Part shown: positions 5,709 through 10,490 of the stretch, one piece after another
How positions within the stretch are numbered: position 1 is the first letter of the stretch
Layout of the letters: each line of letters opens with the position of its first letter
Assembly: GCA_944333305.1 (NCBI GenBank)
Contig: CALVKV010000043.1
Location: 1 to 10,490, forward strand
DNA: 10,490 nucleotides
Direction: 5' to 3'
Source: an uncultured Bacilli bacterium
GTDB lineage: Bacteria > Bacillota_I > Bacilli_A > RF39 > UBA660
The notes under the pieces: generated by a model
The model's database searches: none
What the model was told of the DNA's origin: nothing
The model's input: the letters and a program-made list of their open reading frames with translations, nothing else
Program-made: the position numbers and the translations under genes

Positions 5709-7503
5709 TGTAGTAAACGAATCCTACTCCGGATATTAAAAGCATTGATCCAAATATAGTGCTTATTAGGGATTTACTACTACCAGTAAATGGAACTTCA
5801 ACTATTTCATTATTTTCAAAGATAACTAAAGCAGTTGGTGTTTCATCACTGATTGTAAATTTATATACTTCATCACTTTTATTATAACCTTCTGGAGCTT
5901 CTACTTCTTCTACTGTATATTCTCCATCTTCTAAACCTGTAATAGTGTGTGGTTCAGTAGTTGTTACAAATTCTTCAACTACATTACCATCACTATCCTT
6001 TACTACTAGAGTAGCTCCACTTAAAGGATTACCTGTTGCTGCATCTACTTTTAAGATGTTTACTAATTTTTCAATAGGTGTATTTTCAATAGTAATGGTT
6101 GCATCACGGTTATCTTTATTAACAGTGAATTCATAAATTTCATCTGATTTTTCATAACCTGCTGGAGCCTTTGTTTCTTCTACTGTATAAGTACCATCAG
6201 CAAGATCATTTAATTTATGTGGTTCAGTAGTTGTTACAAACTCTTCTACAACTTTACCATCGCTATCCTTTACTACTAGAGTAGCTCCCGCTACTGGTTC
6301 TTTAGTAATTGCATCTATTTTTATAATTGTTGCAGTTCTTTCAAGTTCTTTGTTTCTAAATCTAATTGAGATATTTCTGTTAGTATCACTAATTGTGAAT
6401 TCTACAATTTGATCATTTAGAACATAGCCTTCTGGAGCTTCTGTTTCTTGTAAAGTATATGTACCATTTGGTAAGTTTTTAATTACATGAGATGATGTTG
6501 TTGAAGTCCAAGTTGCAATAACTTTTCCAGCGCTATCTTTTACTTCAAATGTTGCTCCTGCTAAAGGTTGTTCTGTTTCATCATCAATTTTAGTAATTGT
6601 AACCTTGCTTGTTTCTAGAGTTAAATTAGTTTGATCTTTTACTGTTGATGTTTCAGGATATAACAAAGATCCCATAACATCTTGCTTAGTAGAATCACTT
6701 GATTTATACATGTAAGCTTTATTTATCGAACCGGTCGCGGTTGCTGTTACAGTAATATTTAAGCTTCCTATATCAACTGAATCTGCTGGTATTCTAACTT
6801 TAAAACTTTCACTAGGTGAAAATGAAGTTTGACTAGCACCTGTTGAAGCATTAACTATTGTTGTTCCTTCTGGAGCATTACTCAAAGATACAGTATAGTT
6901 ACCTGTTGTATATAATGTTTCTGCACTAATAGCAGCTGATTCATAATATTTGCCATCATCTGTTAGATTTAAAGTGCTATCATTATTAATTAATCTAATA
7001 GCTGGTGTAGCATATGATGTTTGCTTCTTTCCACCTTCAACTAACTCACTTACATAATGTCTAATATTATATGGATCTGATCCTGTATACTTGAATGAGT
7101 CTGGTAAATTATTACTACCTGTAGTTTCATCTAGATACCACCAAATAGCAGCTTGTGTAATATAGTAATCCATATCTGAATCACCAGTGATATTTACTCT
7201 TGGATAACCATTAGATAAAATATAGGCAAGACCTGCTGGTGCTTCTCCTGATAATGTCATTTGAACACCATATGGTATACCTTTGTGGAAATCTGTACAA
7301 TATACATACCCACCTAAACTACTTGTTAGTTTTGCATAGTGCCAGTTATTAATATATCCCTCTAGTAATTTTTCACTATCTGCAGTGAATGACTGTGGTG
7401 CAGTTGAAGCTGCATTAATGCCAGTTATACCGAATATTCCTAAAGCCGCAACTAAAACCGCAAGTACAGTTAATTTAAATTTGTTTAATTTTAGCTTTTT
7501 CAT
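5683..7503 (-). CDS. Cell-wall-anchored adhesin: TQXA thioester domain, three CnaB/SpaA repeats, VPFTG sorting signal
   Basis: This 606-residue surface protein starts with a signal peptide (about 1-31, ending near GINA). A TQXA-type thioester domain follows, with Cys69 (YVYCTDF) and Gln117 (ITQAAIWW) as the likely thioester pair; such domains in Gram-positive adhesins can bind host proteins covalently. After a beta-rich region (about 165-297) come three CnaB/SpaA prealbumin-like repeats (300-386, 390-476, 480-566). Each has the Lys (305, 395, 485), the Glu of E-x-x-A-P-x-G-Y (353, 443, 533) and the Asn (384, 474, 564) expected for an intramolecular Lys-Asn isopeptide bond. The C-terminus is a sorting signal: VPFTG (570-574, Val in place of Leu), a hydrophobic helix (about 579-598) and a KKQKVK tail. 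The ATG at 7503 follows a GGGGG site. The protein may be a monomeric adhesin or a minor pilin tip; no separate shaft pilin is seen. Confidence 0.93.
   Translation of the reverse strand: MKKLKLNKFKLTVLAVLVAALGIFGITGINAASTAPQSFTADSEKLLEGYINNWHYAKLTSSLGGYVYCTDFHKGIPYGVQMTLSGEAPAGLAYILSNGYPRVNITGDSDMDYYITQAAIWWYLDETTGSNNLPDSFKYTGSDPYNIRHYVSELVEGGKKQTSYATPAIRLINNDSTLNLTDDGKYYESAAISAETLYTTGNYTVSLSNAPEGTTIVNASTGASQTSFSPSESFKVRIPADSVDIGSLNITVTATATGSINKAYMYKSSDSTKQDVMGSLLYPETSTVKDQTNLTLETSKVTITKIDDETEQPLAGATFEVKDSAGKVIATWTSTTSSHVIKNLPNGTYTLQETEAPEGYVLNDQIVEFTISDTNRNISIRFRNKELERTATIIKIDAITKEPVAGATLVVKDSDGKVVEEFVTTTEPHKLNDLADGTYTVEETKAPAGYEKSDEIYEFTVNKDNRDATITIENTPIEKLVNILKVDAATGNPLSGATLVVKDSDGNVVEEFVTTTEPHTITGLEDGEYTVEEVEAPEGYNKSDEVYKFTISDETPTALVIFENNEIVEVPFTGSSKSLISTIFGSMLLISGVGFVYYNGKKQKVK
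5806..6606 (-). repeat. Three tandem CnaB-domain units, 270-base period
   Basis: Three in-frame units (6606-6346, 6336-6076, 6066-5806) repeat with exactly 90 residues between equivalent positions. Units 2 and 3 are most alike, sharing GATLVVKDSDG and VVEEFVTTTEPH, and a 23-base DNA block beginning at 5948 recurs exactly 270 bases away at 6218. Unit 1 is more divergent. This suggests a relatively recent duplication of the last unit. Confidence 0.9.
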
Positions 7504-7535
7504 ATTTATACCCCCAATTTGTTTTTTGTGCCTAT

Positions 7536-7564
7536 ATTATAACATTTTTTTCAATAAAAAGCAA
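7536..7564 (-). promoter_or_regulatory. Sigma-A promoter with extended -10 for the adhesin-sortase operon
   Basis: On the minus strand, TTGCTT (7559-7564) is 17 bases from TATAAT (7536-7541), which is preceded by TG at the extended -10 position (TGTTATAAT). It lies 32 bases upstream of the adhesin ATG and just after the preceding operon's terminator. No obvious operator is visible. Confidence 0.75.
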
Positions 7565-7574
7565 GTTTTTATTT

Positions 7575-7614
7575 AAATGAAAATAGAACTGCCATAAGTA
7601 CGGTCAGTTCTATT
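7575..7614 (-). terminator. Rho-independent terminator after the YtxH-like gene
   Basis: A 12-base-pair stem with one bulged base (7582-7593 with 7602-7614, core ATAGAACTG and CAGTTCTAT) encloses an eight-base loop. On the minus strand it is followed by TTTT, CA, TTT. It lies 14 bases beyond the YtxH-like stop codon and before the adhesin promoter. Confidence 0.75.
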
Positions 7615-7628
7615 ATATTAATATTTTT

Positions 7629-8036
7629 TTATTTATCCTTAGATTCTAACTTTTCTAATACATCACTAACAACATCAATTGCTTTTAATCTTAATTCTTC
7701 TGCTGCTTTTTCTAGTACAGGGGTACCTTTAGCAACTGCTAAATTAACTAAGTCTTGACACTTCTTTTTTATTTCTTCGCCTTTTTTCTTAGCAATTTTC
7801 AAAGCTTTTTCTTTGTCTAAATCTTCAAGTTCAGCTTTAATTTCTTCCACTTTTTGTTCAAACATTTCTTTTACTTCCTCAGTGTCAACTGATTTAATTT
7901 TAGCAACTACATTATCTAATTTTTCTTTTAAATCCTTTCTTGTTTCACTACCTTTTTTTGGAGCAAACAAAATTCCTAATCCAGCTCCAATTGCAGCTCC
8001 TGCAATAAATTTTCCAACTCCACTTTTTTTACTCAT
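7629..8036 (-). CDS. YtxH-like protein
   Basis: The product (135 residues from the ATG at 8036) opens with the YtxH domain signature: a glycine/alanine-rich hydrophobic segment GKFIAGAAIGAGLGILFAPK followed by KGSETRKDLKEKL. After about residue 35 it is a long charged helix of Lys and Glu, probably coiled coil. YtxH-type proteins are small membrane-associated proteins; in Bacillus subtilis ytxH belongs to a general-stress operon with ytxG, but their molecular role is unclear. An in-frame TTG at 8039 is too close to the AAGGGAG ribosome site, which is correctly spaced for the ATG. The gene overlaps the DUF948 stop by 8 bases and is last in its operon. Confidence 0.88.
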   Translation of the reverse strand: MSKKSGVGKFIAGAAIGAGLGILFAPKKGSETRKDLKEKLDNVVAKIKSVDTEEVKEMFEQKVEEIKAELEDLDKEKALKIAKKKGEEIKKKCQDLVNLAVAKGTPVLEKAAEELRLKAIDVVSDVLEKLESKDK

Positions 8037-8301
8037 CAATATCTCCCTTTCCTTTCCTATTAAATATGCTTGTTATAAAATTAACAATGCTACCAACAAT
8101 AGTATCAGTAACTAAAGTTAATTTTTCGCTAACATTATCAACCAAATTAAAGACACCATCTAAACTATCTAACTTTTTTTTAGTATCATCTAGTATAGCA
8201 TCTACTTTATTAAGGGTATCTAATGTTTTTAGTGCTAAAACTATTAAAATAATTACTAATACTATTAATAGGCTATCCAAAATAACCCCTAAAAATTCCA
8301 C
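8029..8301 (-). CDS. DUF948 (YtxG-like) small membrane protein
   Basis: The 90-residue product has one N-terminal membrane helix (about 5-24, GVILDSLLIVLVIILIVLAL) followed by a heptad-like helix with KVDAILDDTKKKLDSLDGVF and VDNVSEKL, the layout of DUF948 proteins such as YtxG. The start is a GTG at 8301, set by AAAGGAG eight bases upstream; that site is embedded in the last codons of the preceding gene, whose stop is three bases away. Pairing with a downstream YtxH-like gene supports the call, since ytxG and ytxH are adjacent in Bacillus. The C-terminus is short and charged. Confidence 0.82.
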   Translation of the reverse strand: MEFLGVILDSLLIVLVIILIVLALKTLDTLNKVDAILDDTKKKLDSLDGVFNLVDNVSEKLTLVTDTIVGSIVNFITSIFNRKGKGDIDE

Positions 8302-8304
8302 TTT

Positions 8305-9282
8305 TTATTCTCCTTTCTTTTCATCATACATTGAATCTATTAAATCAAACAAATTTTCTTCGATGCTAGTATCGTCTTTTTTTATTTCTTCTTCATCAAA
8401 GTTCTTTAAGTCTGTTCTTCTGCCGGTCGCTTTTTCATGAGAGACATCTTTATAGTCAATATTATACTCTAGACCTAAATCACTATAATATTCTTCGGCA
8501 TCTCCCATTGTCACTTTTGCAACTGATGGGGTGTTGTCAGAACTTATATCTAAAAGACTATCCTCTTCTTTTATATCAACATTTTCTTCAGGAATAAAAG
8601 TGTCTTCTTTTTCTTCATGATTTTTATCCCTTTGTTTATTAGAAATAAGTTCTTCTTCAAAGATGTCATCACTATTGCCATAAGCTTTTTCTCTGACACT
8701 ATCAACATCTATATTTTTTGATTTATAACTACTTGTAATTCTAACCTCTTTTTTTGTCACAATATCGTCTTTTTTGTAATTTTGATCTAAAACTCCATAA
8801 ATTGGTGAGATAATTGGGGAAGGATGAAAAGTTTTTCTTTCTCTTTGTTTAGAAGCGGTCCCATACTCATGAATTTTTATTTCATTATCCAAATTAGCTT
8901 TATATGGTTTGTTTTCCTCTTTTTTCTTTTCTGCTTTATATAGCGGCCTTTCTACTTTTGGTTCTTTTATTACTGGTTTAGGTTCTATTTTAGGCTCTTT
9001 CTTAGGTTGTGGTTTTTCTTTCTTATCTTCTTCTAAATCTATAAAGTCATCATCTAAAATCGCTTTAAACTTGAAGTCTTTATTAGGAGTTTCTTTTGAA
9101 CTCTCATTTTTTTCTTCTTCGACAATCAAATCTTCTTTCGGAGTTTGTTTCTTTGGTTTAGGTTCATCTACAATTATTTTTTTAGCAATAGGCTTTTCTT
9201 TCTTCTTCACTTCTTTTTTTTCTTCTACTTCTACATATTCTTCTTCAAAAAGAGCATTTTTTAATTTATCTAGTAGTTTCAC
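8305..9282 (-). CDS. Long charged, largely disordered protein with SepF/SftA-like features; function unknown
   Basis: I start the protein at the GTG at 9282 (325 residues) because AAGGTGGAG lies six bases before it; a GTG at 9294 falls inside that ribosome site. The N-terminus then reads (V/M)KLLDKLKNALFEEEYVEVEE, an amphipathic helix followed by acidic residues, similar in style to the membrane-targeting helix of SepF or the N-terminus of SftA. Residues about 22-130 are Lys/Glu/Pro-rich and probably disordered. Near residues 150-165 is the distinct motif FHPSPIISPIYGVLDQNYKK, and near the C-terminus EENLFDLIDSMYDEK could be a short binding helix. There is no SepF globular domain and no ATPase. 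Its place between a lipoprotein and the YtxG/YtxH pair, near trmB, suggests an envelope or division role, which is inference. No transmembrane helix is seen. Confidence 0.8.
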   Translation of the reverse strand: MKLLDKLKNALFEEEYVEVEEKKEVKKKEKPIAKKIIVDEPKPKKQTPKEDLIVEEEKNESSKETPNKDFKFKAILDDDFIDLEEDKKEKPQPKKEPKIEPKPVIKEPKVERPLYKAEKKKEENKPYKANLDNEIKIHEYGTASKQRERKTFHPSPIISPIYGVLDQNYKKDDIVTKKEVRITSSYKSKNIDVDSVREKAYGNSDDIFEEELISNKQRDKNHEEKEDTFIPEENVDIKEEDSLLDISSDNTPSVAKVTMGDAEEYYSDLGLEYNIDYKDVSHEKATGRRTDLKNFDEEEIKKDDTSIEENLFDLIDSMYDEKKGE

Positions 9283-9299
9283 TATAAACTCCACCTTTC

Positions 9300-9977
9300 T
9301 TAGTTCTCTTCTATTTCTATTGTATCTTCTCTTCTATTATTATCGCCGTAACCTTCATAGATACCATATCTTTCTTCATACTCTAGATATGTATCTTTAG
9401 TAGCTGTACTTCCTTTAGGTTGCATAACGTCATATGTATCTTCAGTATAATTCAAAACATTATTACCAATAAGGCTTTCTAAGACAGTTCTGTTAAACTC
9501 TAAAGATGATAAAATACTACTCATATTTATAATAGCACTATTTATCTCGTTTTCTTTAACAAATGCTTCAATTTTACCATAATTGTACATGTATTCTATA
9601 AAATAAGCATTAGTATCTTCTATTTTTGTTATTTCTAAATAGCCTTTTTTGTTATTATAATTTAACTCTTTAGAAAAGTAAGCTTTATTATTTACTTTGT
9701 ATTCTAACTCCTCTTCATTATAATAACTAATAACATCAATGTAGAAATAGTAGGTATTATTATACTCATCCTGTAGACTGACATTATATTCGTCTTTTTC
9801 TGTTAATCTAAGACCTCTTGGAATGTAATATTTATAACCTTCAAATACATTATTGGAAAGGTTAGTTTCATCGTTTAACATAACATCAGTTAATTCATCT
9901 ACACTCATGTTGGTTAAATTGGTACATCCTGTTAATAAAAAAGCAGAGATTGTTAGTATTATTAGTTTCTTTTTCAA
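9300..9977 (-). CDS. Putative lipoprotein, function unknown
   Basis: The 225-residue product has a lipoprotein signal peptide: MKKK, a hydrophobic stretch, and the lipobox LLTGC with Cys18 as the lipidation site, so the mature protein should sit on the outer face of the membrane. The mature part is rich in Tyr, Asn and Glu, with a beta-type segment beginning GYKYYIPRGLRL and continuing NNTYYFYIDVISYY, and a very acidic C-terminal tail. I recognise no family or catalytic motif. The start is a TTG at 9977, supported by TAGGTG seven bases before it and by the signal peptide beginning there. It is the first gene of the operon leading to the YtxH-like gene, with its own promoter overlapping the trmB end; the next gene starts 17 bases after its stop. 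Confidence 0.82.
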   Translation of the reverse strand: MKKKLIILTISAFLLTGCTNLTNMSVDELTDVMLNDETNLSNNVFEGYKYYIPRGLRLTEKDEYNVSLQDEYNNTYYFYIDVISYYNEEELEYKVNNKAYFSKELNYNNKKGYLEITKIEDTNAYFIEYMYNYGKIEAFVKENEINSAIINMSSILSSLEFNRTVLESLIGNNVLNYTEDTYDVMQPKGSTATKDTYLEYEERYGIYEGYGDNNRREDTIEIEEN

Positions 9978-10000
9978 TATGCAACACCTACTCTTATATC

Positions 10001-10030
10001 ATTATAACAAATATTTATTTATTTTGTCAC
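10001..10030 (-). promoter_or_regulatory. Extended -10 promoter for the lipoprotein-YtxH operon
   Basis: On the minus strand, GTGACA (10025-10030, five of six match to TTGACA) is 18 bases from a perfect TATAAT (10001-10006) preceded by TG (TGTTATAAT). The -35 box overlaps the TGA stop of trmB. The lipoprotein start lies 23 bases downstream. Confidence 0.7.
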
Positions 10031-10490
10031 TTCTTTTGTGCAAAAAGATGATAGACATTTTTCCCCTCTTTACTAAAACGTATCTCATATTCACTCATAA
10101 TTATATCAGTATCTGTTTTATGATAGTCAAATGAAATATCACTTAAAGCATAGCCATTACTACTTAGTGTTTCAAGGGAATAGATAAATAAATCTTCATT
10201 ATCAGTTTTCATTTCAATTCTTTTAGTATCTTTAAATAATGAATCATATTTATCTAAAAATATTTTACTAGTTAATCGTCTATCATGCCATCTTTTCTTA
10301 GGCCAAGGATCAGAAAAATTTAAATATATTAAATCTATCTCTTTAGAAAATACTTTATCTATATCTAGAGCGTTCATTCTAATTAGTTTTAAATTATCTA
10401 AGTCATTAGGAATTTTTTTTATCGCTTTTGCCATAACACTATCAAACTTTTCTATTCCTATATAGTTAATATCTTTGTATTTAAGGGCAT
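10027..10490 (-). CDS. trmB: tRNA (guanine-N7-)-methyltransferase TrmB, C-terminal part
   Basis: TrmB uses S-adenosylmethionine to methylate G46 in the tRNA variable loop. The frame is open to the window edge, so the N-terminal part, including most of the SAM-binding region, is missing; the ATG at 10434 is internal. Visible in order: NYIGIEKFDSVMAKAIKK (family pattern GIE), NLKLIRMNALDID, then the TrmB signature YLNFSDPWPKKRWHDRRLT with the catalytic-region Asp of SDPWPK, and a C-terminal segment ending FAQKK. The gene ends in TGA, while the two Trp codons in the signature are TGG, which shows the standard code. The downstream operon's -35 box overlaps the stop codon. The upstream context is outside the window. 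Confidence 0.95.
   Translation of the reverse strand, partial: ALKYKDINYIGIEKFDSVMAKAIKKIPNDLDNLKLIRMNALDIDKVFSKEIDLIYLNFSDPWPKKRWHDRRLTSKIFLDKYDSLFKDTKRIEMKTDNEDLFIYSLETLSSNGYALSDISFDYHKTDTDIIMSEYEIRFSKEGKNVYHLFAQKK

Noticed and set aside
8909..9400. Open frame of 163 codons on the plus strand, rich in Ser and Phe.
   Set aside because: It is the antisense of Lys/Glu-rich codons in the disordered protein gene; GAA/AAA codons read as TTC/TTT on the other strand, which explains the composition.
10432..10434. ATG at 10434 as the start of a short TrmB.
   Set aside because: The frame continues upstream to the window edge with residues typical of TrmB (NYIGIEKFDSV), so this Met is internal.
1..10490. 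Mycoplasma-type genetic code (TGA read as Trp), suggested by the extreme AT content.
   Set aside because: trmB ends with TGA, and Trp residues in the TrmB signature are encoded by TGG; all gene lengths make sense under the standard code.

Overview
The window looks like chromosomal DNA from a very AT-rich, low-GC Gram-positive bacterium (Bacillota, probably an uncultured Bacilli-type lineage such as the RF39 or Erysipelotrichales-like gut groups; the lineage is inference). The evidence is the base composition, G-rich Shine-Dalgarno sites, PcrA, TrmB, YtxG/YtxH-type proteins, a sortase, and a surface protein with a Gram-positive sorting signal. TGA is used as a stop (end of trmB) and tryptophan is TGG in the TrmB signature, so this is the standard bacterial code, not the Mycoplasma code. 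Every gene I can support lies on the minus strand, so transcription runs from high to low coordinates.

Layout in order of transcription. (1) 10490-10027: the 3' part of trmB, cut by the window edge. (2) 9977-7629: an apparent four-gene operon with its own promoter (10001-10030) and terminator (7582-7614). It encodes a lipoprotein, a long charged and mostly disordered protein, a DUF948 (YtxG-like) membrane protein and a YtxH-like protein, with tight spacing or overlaps. (3) 7503 to about 4103: a cell-surface operon. It encodes a thioester-domain adhesin with three CnaB/SpaA-type repeats and a VPFTG sorting signal, an overlapping sortase, and a five-helix membrane protein of unknown function. 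(4) 4053-3130: a DUF2935 (ferritin-like fold) protein, apparently with its own terminator. (5) 3051-1: pcrA, followed 11 bases later by an unrecognised gene that stays open for 315 codons and leaves the window.

How the genes fit together. The adhesin, sortase and membrane protein form the clearest functional unit: the sortase should attach the adhesin to the cell wall. The adhesin's N-terminal thioester (Cys69/Gln117) could bind a target covalently, and its three repeats are probably stiffened by Lys-Asn isopeptide bonds. The membrane protein is unexplained. The 3' end of its gene is odd: after its stop codon comes an A/T-only tract with tandem repeats and 18 consecutive A residues (minus strand), then an orphan C-terminal-looking reading frame whose stop codon sits inside the terminator stem. 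The YtxG/YtxH operon next to trmB recalls the trmB-sftA-murC-ytxG-ytxH neighbourhood of Bacillus, and the disordered protein in it has sequence features reminiscent of the SftA and SepF N-terminal regions.

I found no RNA genes, insertion sequences, CRISPR arrays or phage genes. No stretch of more than 300 bases lacks a gene.
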